Of a DNA stretch of 19,279 nucleotides, positions 1 to 7,344 are shown in pieces (the stretch's first letter is position 1; every line of letters begins with the position of its first letter). The stretch covers positions 1 to 19,279 of the forward strand of contig NZ_JBFTER010000099.1 in NCBI RefSeq assembly GCF_047229345.1. The letters run 5' to 3'. The stretch comes from Cellulomonas_A sp047229345 (GTDB lineage Bacteria; Actinomycetota; Actinomycetes; Actinomycetales; Cellulomonadaceae). The position numbers and the translations under genes are program-made. The notes beneath the pieces were generated by a model. It saw only the letters and a program-made list of their open reading frames with translations, made no database searches and had not been told where the DNA came from.

Positions 1-1
1 T

Positions 2-1831
2 CCGGCGCGATGGTCGGGGTGCGGAGCGCCGACGCCCTGGGGCCGCCGGCGTCCGGCTGCACCGAGCGGGCAGGCCCCCGCGGCCCCGGGCGGTGCGGCG
101 GCGGCGGGCGGTGCGGAGGCGGTCGGCGGCGGGCCAGCGGAGCACGGGCACGACGAGCTGCGCGGCGAGCTCACGGTCGTCGGCGACGCCGACCAGTCGA
201 TCTACGCGTTCCGCGGCGCGACGATCCGCAACATCCTCGAGTTCGAGGCCGACTACCCCGACGCCCGCACGATCCTGCTCGAGCAGAACTACCGCTCCAC
301 CCAGACGATCCTGTCCGCGGCGAACGCCGTGATCAGCCGCAACCCGGGCCGCAAGCCCAAGCGGCTCTGGACGGACTCGGGCGCGGGCGCGCAGATCGTC
401 GCCTACGTGGCGGACAACGAGCACGAGGAGGCGCGGTTCGTCGCCGAGGAGATCGACCGCCTCGGGGACTCCGCGGGCGTGCGGCCCGGCGACGTCGCCG
501 TGTTCTACCGGGCGAACGCGCAGTCCCGCGCGCTCGAGGAGGTGCTGATCCGCGTCGGCCTGCCGTACAAGGTCGTCGGCGGCACGCGCTTCTACGAGCG
601 GCGCGAGGTCAAGGACGCGGTCGCGTACCTGCGGGCGCTCGCGAACCCCGACGACGACGTCAACGTCCGGCGCATCCTCAACGTCCCGAAGCGCGGGCTC
701 GGCGACCGCTCCGAGGCGATGGTCAGCGCGTACGCGGAGCGCGAGCGCATCTCGTTCGGTGCGGCGCTCGAGCGGCTCGACGAGGTGCCGGGGCTCGGCA
801 CGCGGGCGGTCACGGGCCTGCGCGGCTTCGCGACGATGATGGCGGAGCTGCGGGCGCTCGTGGACTCGGGTGCCGGGCCCGCCGAAGTGCTGGGGGCGGT
901 GCTCGACCGGTCCGGATACCTCGCGGAGCTCCGCGCGAGCGAGGACCCGCAGGACGCCTCGCGCGTCGAGAACCTCTCGGAGCTGCACGCGGTGGCGTCC
1001 GAGTTCGAGGAGTCCGAGCCCGAGGGCGGGCTCGCGGACTTCCTGGAGCGCGTCTCGCTCGTCGCGGACTCCGACCAGATCCCCGGCGAGGGCGAGGGGG
1101 GCGTCGACCAGGGCGTGGTCACGCTCATGACGCTGCACACCGCGAAGGGCCTGGAGTTCCCGGTCGTGTTCCTCACGGGCATGGAGGACGGCACGTTCCC
1201 GCACATGCGCTCGCTCGCCGACACCGACCAGCTCGCCGAGGAGCGCCGGCTCGCGTACGTGGGGCTGACGCGCGCGCGGGAGCGGCTGTACATCTCGCGC
1301 GCCGCGGTGCGCACGGCGTGGGGGGTGCCCAACGAGTTCCCGGCGAGCCGGTTCCTCGACGACCTCCCCGAGGACCTCGTCGACTGGCGCCGGCGCGAGT
1401 CGAGCATGGACGTGCTGCGTCGCCCGGGCGCCGGGTCCGGCTACGGGTCGGGCAGCTACGGCTCCGGCGGGTACGGGTCCGGTGGCTCGCGGTCCGGCGC
1501 GGCGTCGAGCGGCGGGTACTACGGCTCGAGCGGGAGCGCGCGCTCTGGCCAGGGGGCGCGCGGCGCGTCGTCGTCGCGGGCCCGCTCGACCGCGCCGAGC
1601 ACGTCGGGTCCGGCGGCCGCGGACGGACCGCGGTTCGGCTCCGCGACGCCGCGCCCGGACGCCGCCGTGCCGAGCCTCGCCCTCGGCGACAAGGTCACGC
1701 ACGACGCGTACGGCATGGGCACGGTCGTCGCGCTCGAGGGCTCCGGCCCGAACGCCGTCGCGAAGGTCGACTTCGGCAGCGAGGGGACCAAGCGGCTCCT
1801 GCTGCGGTTCTCGCCGGTCACGAAGCTCTGA
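2..1831 (+). CDS. pcrA: ATP-dependent DNA helicase PcrA/UvrD, 3' part (5' end outside window)
   Basis: This is a superfamily 1A 3'-5' DNA helicase used in nucleotide excision repair, replication restart and removal of recombination intermediates. The visible part starts before motif III (GDADQSIYAFRG, about 197-232) and continues with motif IV (LLEQNYRST, about 274-300). Motif V (TLMTLHTAKGLEFPVVF, about 1123-1170) and motif VI (EERRLAYVGLTRARERLY, about 1240-1290) follow. A Gly/Ser/Tyr-rich linker (about 1430-1600) leads to a terminal Tudor-like module (GDKVTHDAYGMGTVVAL to the stop). In PcrA/UvrD this module contacts RNA polymerase. Walker A and motif II lie outside the window. The frame is open from base 2, but codon composition suggests that bases 1-70 were coding in another frame (see findings). 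An Ala/Gly-rich stretch of about 25 residues precedes motif III. Family assignment is firm; the choice between the names pcrA and uvrD is conventional. Confidence 0.93.
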   Translation, partial: PARWSGCGAPTPWGRRRPAAPSGQAPAAPGGAAAAGGAEAVGGGPAEHGHDELRGELTVVGDADQSIYAFRGATIRNILEFEADYPDARTILLEQNYRSTQTILSAANAVISRNPGRKPKRLWTDSGAGAQIVAYVADNEHEEARFVAEEIDRLGDSAGVRPGDVAVFYRANAQSRALEEVLIRVGLPYKVVGGTRFYERREVKDAVAYLRALANPDDDVNVRRILNVPKRGLGDRSEAMVSAYAERERISFGAALERLDEVPGLGTRAVTGLRGFATMMAELRALVDSGAGPAEVLGAVLDRSGYLAELRASEDPQDASRVENLSELHAVASEFEESEPEGGLADFLERVSLVADSDQIPGEGEGGVDQGVVTLMTLHTAKGLEFPVVFLTGMEDGTFPHMRSLADTDQLAEERRLAYVGLTRARERLYISRAAVRTAWGVPNEFPASRFLDDLPEDLVDWRRRESSMDVLRRPGAGSGYGSGSYGSGGYGSGGSRSGAASSGGYYGSSGSARSGQGARGASSSRARSTAPSTSGPAAADGPRFGSATPRPDAAVPSLALGDKVTHDAYGMGTVVALEGSGPNAVAKVDFGSEGTKRLLLRFSPVTKL

Positions 1832-1845
1832 GCCGAACCGCCGGG

Positions 1846-1867
1846 GCCCGGCGCGCCCCCGCCGGGC
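1846..1867 (+). terminator. possible pcrA terminator hairpin
   Basis: An 8-bp perfect stem (GCCCGGCG at 1846-1853, CGCCGGGC at 1860-1867) with a 6-nt loop lies 15 bases after the pcrA stop. There is no T-tract, as is common in actinobacteria. A 15-bp tandem duplication (1851-1881) supplies a second copy of the 3' arm. In such GC-rich DNA an 8-bp stem is only modest evidence. Confidence 0.35.
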
Positions 1868-1881
1868 GCGCCCCCGCCGGG
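1851..1881. repeat. 15-bp tandem duplication
   Basis: The sequence GCGCGCCCCCGCCGGG occurs at 1851-1866 and again at 1866-1881 (period 15, sharing one base). It overlaps the candidate pcrA terminator. Confidence 0.6.
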
Positions 1882-1987
1882 CGCGCGCGGGCCCGACGCG
1901 GGACGCCCACCACGGTGCGTCGCGCGCTCGTGTGCAGCGCGTGGGCCCAGGGGCTCATGCGGTGCGACCGGCCAGGCCCCGGGGCCC

Positions 1988-2019
1988 TTCGTCGCGCACC
2001 GTCACCCGCCCTAGGGTGA
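1988..2019 (+). promoter_or_regulatory. candidate promoter with overlapping inverted repeat for the 2039-4945 cassette
   Basis: A -10-like TAGGGT (2012-2017) has a weak -35-like TTCGTC (1988-1993) 18 nt upstream. An inverted repeat TCACCC-N6-GGGTGA (2002-2007, 2014-2019) overlaps the -10, which is a usual operator position. A start site near 2024 would leave a short leader carrying the AAGGG ribosome binding site (2029-2033). The promoter assignment rests on position and loose consensus only. Confidence 0.35.
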
Positions 2020-2038
2020 GCGCGGCGAAAGGGTGGAC

Positions 2039-3865
2039 ATGACGTCGATCGATGCACGCGCGGCCGGAGCAGGTGCCGTCACCGGGGTCGTGGCCTATCT
2101 CGTGGTCACGGTGACCGTGCTCCCGCTCCTCGCGGGGAGCCTGCTGCGGGCGGGCGGACTGCTCGCCGCGGCGGTGGTGCTCGTGCTGCAGGTGCTCGCG
2201 CTCGCCGGGAGCGGGCTCGTGACCGCGCTCGTGATGCGCCGGCGCAGGAGCACGACGACGCGTCCGGGCGCCGTGCCGAGCGCCGTCGCCGGGGGCCTCG
2301 CGGGAGCCGTGGTCGTGCTGCTGCTCGGGTCGGCGGCGGCAGCGGCGAGCGCGTCGAGCGGTCTCGGCGTCGGCGCGCTCGTCTCGACGCTGCTCCTGTG
2401 GAGCGTCGCGCCCGCGGTCGGCGCCCTGCTCGTGCCGCCCTCGCACGACCCCGCGACGCGCGGGTACGGGGCGGCAGCCCGCGCGGCGTCGCTGCGCGGT
2501 GACGCCGGCGCCTCGACGCTCGAGACGCTCGGCGGCGCGACCGTCGCCGCGATCCTCGTGGTCGCGGTCGTCGCGGTGGTGGGCCCGCAGGGCTCGTGGC
2601 TCGGCGACAACGTGCGCCGGGGACTGTGCCAGGTCGCGACCGCGGGCCAGGGCGACTGCGGCAGCCGCATCCCGATCGACGCGGAGCGGCACCGCCCGAC
2701 GAACGCGTGCGTGCTCGAGAACAGCGCCGACAGGCGCAACGCGTCGGTCGCGGTCACGTTCATCGCGGTCAAGGGCGGCGGCACGATCCGTGTCGAGCGG
2801 ATGTCCGACGACACGTACCGGGTGTCGGCCGAGGGCACCGGGGGCATCGGCGTCACCGAGGGGCTCGGCGGCGGCGTGAGCGTGACCGTCGACGACTACA
2901 TCCACGGCGGCGAGGCGCAGCTGTCCGGCTCGGCGTACGTCGAGGCCGCGGGCGGCGCGACCTGGGTGGTCGACGAGGCGGGCAAGGAGCAGCTCGTCGA
3001 CTTCCTCGAGGAGCAGCGCGACTGGGCGACCCTCCAGGCGGGCCTGAGCGGCACGGGCCCGGTCGGCGGGGTCGCGGCGGGTGCGGCGTGGGCCGGCAAG
3101 GAGGTGTGGGACTGGATCACGGGCGACAGCTACACGCCGCCCGCCCCGGACGAGGTGTACGGCCAGGCCGGGATCGGGGGCGACGGCAGCGCGAGCGCCG
3201 CGGGGATCGTCAACGGTGCCGCGGTCAAGGGCGCCACCGCGACGGCGCTCGGCTCGCGCGTCAACATCCGGACCGGCGAGACGACCGTGTACTACACGTC
3301 GACGATCAGCGGCAGCGCCGCGCTGACCGGGCACGACCCGATCAACAGCACGCAGCTGCAGGCCGGCGGCGAGATGAAGGTCATGGTCGCGGTCACCGTC
3401 GACTCCGAGGGCAACCCGGTCAAGGTCTCGACCCAGGCGCTGGCCGTCGGCGACGCCAAGGCGTTCGCGGAGAACGCGTTCCTCGGCGAGACGTTCGACG
3501 AGCACCCGTCGGGCGGCAGCCTGCTCGAGGCGTCGGTCGAGCTCACCGGCCCGGAGACCCAGCGCATCGCGCTCGACCTGCTCGGGGCGACCGGCATCAT
3601 CCCGCCCGGGACGCCGGCCCAGCGGGCGACGAGCGCGTACGACGCGTTCACGACCTTCACCGGCGCCGCACGCGACCGCGGCGTCATGACCCGCCAGGAC
3701 GTCACGCTCGACACCAACACGTCGTTCGGCATCCAGGCCGGAGGTAAGGTCGGGCCCGTCGCGCTGGGCGGGACGTTCGAGAACTCGACGTCGACCGTGA
3801 CGTCGGGCGACGCCTACTTCTTCAACGGATCGGGGTGGCAGCCGTGGACCGAGTGCGCCGCGTGA
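2039..3865 (+). CDS. Polytopic membrane protein with internal type IV prepilin-like motif and large exported C-terminal region, function unknown
   Basis: This 608-aa protein is not one I can name. The N-terminus has about four hydrophobic segments (residues ~11-33, 38-66, 81-103, 108-132) with a basic RRRR turn at 67-70. Residues 153-162 read RGDAGASTLE, a class III prepilin-like site: Gly157, then Glu at +5, followed by a hydrophobic helix (~163-182). After it comes an exported-looking region of about 420 residues with cysteines at 197 and 207, one near residue 223 and one near the C-terminus (TECAA). That region is rich in Gly, Ser, Thr and Val and looks beta-rich. ATG 2039 is preferred over GTG 2033 because AAGGG (2029-2033) lies five bases upstream. 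The next gene begins before this one ends, so the two are probably co-transcribed. It could be a pilin-like surface protein or a toxin-type secreted protein; neither is shown. Confidence 0.8.
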   Translation: MTSIDARAAGAGAVTGVVAYLVVTVTVLPLLAGSLLRAGGLLAAAVVLVLQVLALAGSGLVTALVMRRRRSTTTRPGAVPSAVAGGLAGAVVVLLLGSAAAAASASSGLGVGALVSTLLLWSVAPAVGALLVPPSHDPATRGYGAAARAASLRGDAGASTLETLGGATVAAILVVAVVAVVGPQGSWLGDNVRRGLCQVATAGQGDCGSRIPIDAERHRPTNACVLENSADRRNASVAVTFIAVKGGGTIRVERMSDDTYRVSAEGTGGIGVTEGLGGGVSVTVDDYIHGGEAQLSGSAYVEAAGGATWVVDEAGKEQLVDFLEEQRDWATLQAGLSGTGPVGGVAAGAAWAGKEVWDWITGDSYTPPAPDEVYGQAGIGGDGSASAAGIVNGAAVKGATATALGSRVNIRTGETTVYYTSTISGSAALTGHDPINSTQLQAGGEMKVMVAVTVDSEGNPVKVSTQALAVGDAKAFAENAFLGETFDEHPSGGSLLEASVELTGPETQRIALDLLGATGIIPPGTPAQRATSAYDAFTTFTGAARDRGVMTRQDVTLDTNTSFGIQAGGKVGPVALGGTFENSTSTVTSGDAYFFNGSGWQPWTECAA

Positions 3866-4491
3866 CCTTCGCACTGACCGCGGCGGCCGTGCTCGCCGTC
3901 ACCGGGTGCTCTGCCGACGAGCCGGGTACCGCGTCGTCGCCGGACGCGGCCTCGTCCGCCGACGCGACCGCCTCCTCGGTCATGGCCCCGACCGGCGCGC
4001 CCTCCGAGCTCACGCCGGCGGAGGGCTCGGGCGAGGAGGTCGACCTCGGGGGGCACGGCTCGTTCCGGGCGCCCGAGGGGTCGACGACCGAGCCCGGCGG
4101 GACCGAGATCCCGGGCGCCGAGCAGGTCCTCGTCCGGATGCCCGACGCGACGGAGCGCGGCGTGCCCGCGATCCAGGTGACCTGGCAGGCCGACGCCCCG
4201 GCCGGCGCCGTCGAGCAGTCCTGGTCGACCGAGCAGTCCCGGACCGTCGACCCGTCGGTGTCCGACTACGTGCGCTCGCCCGTCGAGTGGCCGGGTTCGG
4301 AGTCCTCGGTCGTCGCGACGTGGACCGAGGAGGTGGCGCTCGCGGAGGGCGGCACGACCGGGGTCGACGCGCTCGGGCTGTGGCTCGAGACGGCCGACGG
4401 CACGGTCGTCCTCGCGATCGCGTTCGCGCCCGCCGGCGAGCTCGACGGCTCGACGTCGCTCGAGGCGCTGCGCTCGCTGACGGTCTCCTGA
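3844..4491 (+). CDS. Putative lipoprotein, function unknown
   Basis: The product has a basic n-region (DRVRR), a short hydrophobic core and a lipobox ending LAVTGC, so it should be lipid-anchored on the outer face of the membrane. A Ser/Ala/Thr/Asp-rich linker of about 50 residues follows, then a soluble domain of about 150 residues. I see no family motif. Possible starts are GTG 3835, 3844 and 3862. I chose 3844 because it keeps the basic n-region and has GGGG (3832-3835) eight bases upstream; 3862 would overlap the previous stop as GTGA. The gene overlaps the prepilin-like gene and is one base from the DUF3592 gene, so the three probably form one transcription unit. The soluble domain may interact with the exported part of the upstream protein, but that is inference. 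Confidence 0.8.
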   Translation: MDRVRRVTFALTAAAVLAVTGCSADEPGTASSPDAASSADATASSVMAPTGAPSELTPAEGSGEEVDLGGHGSFRAPEGSTTEPGGTEIPGAEQVLVRMPDATERGVPAIQVTWQADAPAGAVEQSWSTEQSRTVDPSVSDYVRSPVEWPGSESSVVATWTEEVALAEGGTTGVDALGLWLETADGTVVLAIAFAPAGELDGSTSLEALRSLTVS

Positions 4492-4492
4492 C

Positions 4493-4945
4493 GTGGCGGC
4501 CGGGCCCGGGCTCGGGCTGTTCGCCGTCGTCATCCTGGTCCTGACGCTCGTGCCGGCCGTCGCCCTCGTCGTCGGCGGCCTGGCCACGCGCCGCCGCTCC
4601 TCGACGGCCGGGCTCGTCCCCGTCGAGGCGGTCGTCGTCGACTTCAGCAACGCGACGCGCTCGAACCGGGTCACGTTCGACTACCCGGCGCCCGACGGCT
4701 CGTGGCTGCGCGCCACGCGCGTCGAGGGAGTCTCGACCGTCCGGCGCAGCGGGCTCCTCGTGCACCCCGGCGACCGCCTGACGGTCTACGTCGACCCGGC
4801 CCGCCCGGCGGACGTCCGGCTGACGCAGGACGGCAGCGCGGCGGGGCTCGCGGGGCCCGTGATGGTCGTCGCGGGGATCGTGTGGGGTGTCGTCGGCGTC
4901 GGGTTCCTGTCCGCGGTGCTGCTGCTGGCGCGCTCGGCGTCCTGA
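4493..4945 (+). CDS. DUF3592 domain-containing membrane protein
   Basis: This 150-aa protein has one membrane segment near each end (about residues 6-32 and 120-147). The domain between resembles DUF3592: VEAVVVDF, then RVTFDYPAPDGSW, then VHPGDRLTVYVDPARPADVRL. The family has no established biochemical function. The GTG start lies one base after the stop of the lipoprotein gene, indicating translational coupling. It is the last gene of the cassette, with 130 bases before sucC. Confidence 0.8.
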   Translation: MAAGPGLGLFAVVILVLTLVPAVALVVGGLATRRRSSTAGLVPVEAVVVDFSNATRSNRVTFDYPAPDGSWLRATRVEGVSTVRRSGLLVHPGDRLTVYVDPARPADVRLTQDGSAAGLAGPVMVVAGIVWGVVGVGFLSAVLLLARSAS

Positions 4946-4973
4946 CCCGCGGCCGGGCGGTGTGGCCCAGGCG

Positions 4974-5015
4974 ACATCTCTCGATGTGAAGATACTTGTG
5001 ATCCACGGCTACGAT
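4974..5015 (+). promoter_or_regulatory. candidate sucC promoter region with operator-like inverted repeat
   Basis: ACATC-TCTC-GATGT (4974-4987) is an inverted repeat. The overlapping stretch TCTCGATGTGAAGATA (4979-4994) resembles the palindromic TCTTGA-N2-TCAAGA type of actinobacterial operator with changes. A -10-like TACGAT lies at 5010-5015, with only a poor -35 (TGTGAA, 4985-4990) inside the palindromic stretch. This local AT-rich patch is unusual for the window, which supports a regulatory role. The exact promoter is not certain. Confidence 0.35.
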
Positions 5016-5075
5016 CGACGGGGCGCTGCGGCCAGACGAGGTCGCGATCGCGGGTCGACGGAAGGACCAAGCCAG

Positions 5076-6257
5076 GTGGACCTGTTCGAGTACCAGGCAC
5101 GTGACATCTTCGAGAAGCACGGCGTTCCCGTGCTCGGCGGCGTCGTCGCCACGACCCCCGAGGAGGCCCGCGCGGGCGCCGAGCAGCTGCTCGGCGGCCA
5201 GCCCGGCGTCGTCGTGGTGAAGGCGCAGGTCAAGACGGGCGGCCGCGGCAAGGCCGGCGGCGTCAAGCTCGCGCGCTCGGCCGACGAGGCCGCGCAGCAC
5301 GCCGAGGCCATCCTCGGCATGGACATCAAGGGCCACACGGTCCACCGCGTGATGATCGCCGCCGGCGCGAGGATCGCCAAGGAGTACTACTTCTCGGTGC
5401 TGCTCGACCGGGCCGAGCGCCGGTACCTCGCCATGGCGAGCGTCGAGGGCGGCATGGAGATCGAGCAGCTCGCGGTCGAGCGCCCCGAGGCCCTCGCGAA
5501 GGTCGCGGTCGACCCGCGCACCGGCATCGACGCGGCGAAGGCCGACGAGATCGTGCGGGCCGCCGGCTTCGACGCCGACGTGGCGCCCAAGGTCGCCGCG
5601 GTGCTGCAGAAGCTGTGGGACGTCTACGAGAACGAGGACGCGACCCTCGTCGAGGTCAACCCGCTGGTCCTCACGGAGGACGGCGAGATCGTCGCGCTCG
5701 ACGGCAAGGTCACGCTCGACGGCAACGCCGCGTTCCGGCACCCGGACCACGCCGCGCTCGAGGACGCCGAGGCCGCCGACCCGCTCGAGGCCGCCGCGAA
5801 GGCCAAGGACCTCAACTACGTCAAGCTCGACGGCCAGGTCGGCATCATCGGCAACGGCGCGGGGCTCGTCATGAGCACGCTCGACGTCGTCGCGTACGCC
5901 GGCGAGGCGCACGGCGGGGTCAAGCCCGCGAACTTCCTGGACATCGGGGGCGGCGCCTCGGCCGAGGTCATGGCCGCCGGCCTCGACATCATCCTCTCGG
6001 ACCCGCAGGTCAAGGCCGTGTTCGTCAACGTCTTCGGCGGCATCACGGCGTGCGACGCAGTCGCCAACGGCATCGTCGCGGCGCTCGAGATCCTCGGGGA
6101 CCACGCGACCAAGCCGCTCGTGGTGCGCCTCGACGGCAACAACGTGCTCGAGGGCCGGCGGATCCTCGCCGAGGCGGGCCACCCGCTCGTCACGCTCGCC
6201 GAGACCATGGACGGCGGCGCGGACAAGGCCGCCGAGCTGGCGCACGCCGCCGCCTGA
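5076..6257 (+). CDS. sucC: Succinate--CoA ligase (ADP-forming) subunit beta
   Basis: The beta subunit of the TCA-cycle enzyme that interconverts succinyl-CoA and succinate with substrate-level phosphorylation. At 393 aa it is of normal length. It starts with the typical MDLFEYQARDIFEKHGVPV. An ATP-grasp domain follows, with VKAQVKTGGRGKAGGVKLA and the metal-binding NPLVLTEDGEIVALDGK. The C-terminal ligase domain has GNGAGLVMSTLD, ANFLDIGGGAS and FVNVFGGITACDAVANGI. GTG 5076 is chosen because translation there begins with the conserved N-terminus and GGAAGGA (5060-5066) lies nine bases upstream; the open frame further upstream (from 4887) has no homology-like sequence. It is followed by sucD after 50 bases, so the two should be co-expressed and form the alpha/beta enzyme. 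Confidence 0.97.
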   Translation: MDLFEYQARDIFEKHGVPVLGGVVATTPEEARAGAEQLLGGQPGVVVVKAQVKTGGRGKAGGVKLARSADEAAQHAEAILGMDIKGHTVHRVMIAAGARIAKEYYFSVLLDRAERRYLAMASVEGGMEIEQLAVERPEALAKVAVDPRTGIDAAKADEIVRAAGFDADVAPKVAAVLQKLWDVYENEDATLVEVNPLVLTEDGEIVALDGKVTLDGNAAFRHPDHAALEDAEAADPLEAAAKAKDLNYVKLDGQVGIIGNGAGLVMSTLDVVAYAGEAHGGVKPANFLDIGGGASAEVMAAGLDIILSDPQVKAVFVNVFGGITACDAVANGIVAALEILGDHATKPLVVRLDGNNVLEGRRILAEAGHPLVTLAETMDGGADKAAELAHAAA

Positions 6258-6307
6258 GCCCGGCCGCCCCTACCCGCGCAGACGCGAGAGACGAGAGAAC
6301 AACAGAC

Positions 6308-7207
6308 ATGGCGATCTTCCTGACCGAGGCATCCAAGGTCATCGTCCAGGGCATGACCGGCTCCGAGGGCCAGAAGCACACGACGCGCATGCTCGCGAGC
6401 GGCACGACGGTCGTCGGCGGCGTGAACCCGCGCAAGGCCGGCACCTCCGTCGAGTTCCCGACCGGCTCGGGCGCGCACGCCGCGTCCGTGTCCGTGCCGG
6501 TGTTCGGCTCGGTGGCCGAGGCCGTCGAGCAGACCGGTGCCGACGTGTCGGTCATCTTCGTGCCGCCGGCCCACACCAAGGCCGCGGTCGTCGAGGCCGT
6601 CGACGCGGGCGTCCCGCTCGTCGTCATCATCACCGAGGGCGTCCCGGTCGACGACACCGCCGAGTTCTTCGCGTACGCGCAGGACAAGGGCGTGCGCCTC
6701 GTCGGCCCGAACTGCCCCGGTCTGATCAGCCCCGGGAAGTCGAACGTCGGCATCATCCCGGCGGACATCACGGGCCCCGGCAAGGTCGGCCTCGTGTCGA
6801 AGTCGGGCACGCTGACCTACCAGATGATGTACGAGCTGCGGGACTTCGGGTTCTCGACGGCCATCGGCATCGGCGGCGACCCGATCATCGGCACGACGCA
6901 CATCGACGCGCTCGAGGCGTTCGAGGCCGACCCCGACACCGAGCTCATCGTGCTCATCGGGGAGATCGGCGGCGACGCCGAGGAGCGCGCCGCGGCCTAC
7001 ATCAAGGAGCACGTGACCAAGCCGGTCGTCGGCTACGTCGCGGGCTTCACCGCCCCCGAGGGCAAGACGATGGGCCACGCCGGCGCGATCGTGTCCGGCT
7101 CGGCCGGTACCGCGCAGGCCAAGAAGGAGGCCCTCGAGGCCGCCGGGGTCAAGGTCGGCAAGACGCCGAGCGAGACGGCGGCGCTCGCGCGCGAGCTGCT
7201 CTCCTGA
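6308..7207 (+). CDS. sucD: Succinate--CoA ligase subunit alpha
   Basis: The alpha subunit of succinyl-CoA ligase carries the CoA-binding Rossmann domain and the phospho-histidine that relays phosphate to the nucleotide. It is 299 aa, a normal length. Seen motifs are KVIVQGMTGSEGQKHT at the N-terminus, GGVNPRKAG, VIFVPPAHTKAAV, LVGPNCPGLISPGKSNVGIIP, and VSKSGTLTYQM. The active-site histidine is His257 in MGHAGAIVSG. ATG 6308 gives the family N-terminus MAIFLTEASKVIVQG; the upstream purine-rich GAGAGACGAGAG is a weak ribosome binding site. The gene ends 19 bases before a strong terminator. Confidence 0.97.
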   Translation: MAIFLTEASKVIVQGMTGSEGQKHTTRMLASGTTVVGGVNPRKAGTSVEFPTGSGAHAASVSVPVFGSVAEAVEQTGADVSVIFVPPAHTKAAVVEAVDAGVPLVVIITEGVPVDDTAEFFAYAQDKGVRLVGPNCPGLISPGKSNVGIIPADITGPGKVGLVSKSGTLTYQMMYELRDFGFSTAIGIGGDPIIGTTHIDALEAFEADPDTELIVLIGEIGGDAEERAAAYIKEHVTKPVVGYVAGFTAPEGKTMGHAGAIVSGSAGTAQAKKEALEAAGVKVGKTPSETAALARELLS

Positions 7208-7226
7208 CGCCCCGCACCTGACAGCG

Positions 7227-7271
7227 CGCCGACGGCGCCGTACCCCCGAGCGGGGTGCGGCGCCGTCGGCG
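7227..7271 (+). terminator. Strong intrinsic terminator hairpin after sucCD
   Basis: A 20-bp stem (7227-7246 with 7252-7271) has a single G-U wobble and a 5-nt loop (CGAGC). The T-tract is absent, which is usual for very GC-rich actinobacterial terminators. It lies just after the sucD stop and before the same-strand DUF6350 gene, so that gene needs its own promoter. Confidence 0.8.
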
Positions 7272-7329
7272 TCCGTGCGACATTCCCGGCACGCCGCACC
7301 GCCTGCCGGGTCGCGGGGCGATCGGCAGC

Positions 7330-7344
7330 GACGATGGACCCGTG
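7330..7344 (+). promoter_or_regulatory. candidate leaderless promoter (-10) for the DUF6350 gene
   Basis: GACGAT (7330-7335) is followed by six bases and then the GTG start at 7342. This spacing puts the transcription start at or next to the start codon, and no Shine-Dalgarno sequence is visible. The same geometry recurs at purN, 9249 and 10059 in this window. No good -35 is seen. Confidence 0.35.

Noticed and set aside
1975..1986. Palindrome GGCCCCGGGGCC upstream of the envelope cassette
   Set aside because: Only G and C, no loop, no relation to the promoter elements; probably chance.
1955..3874. Long minus-strand open frame opposite the prepilin-like gene, and similar long antisense frames at 4671-6245, 7033-8346, 12055-13452 and 15541-17250
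   Set aside because: These are Arg/Asp/Gly/Val-rich translations with no recognisable domain, caused by few stop codons in GC-rich DNA. The opposite strand carries clear genes.
4887..5075. Upstream extension of sucC to an ATG at 4887
   Set aside because: It overlaps the DUF3592 gene and the candidate promoter; the conserved N-terminus and ribosome binding site fit GTG 5076.
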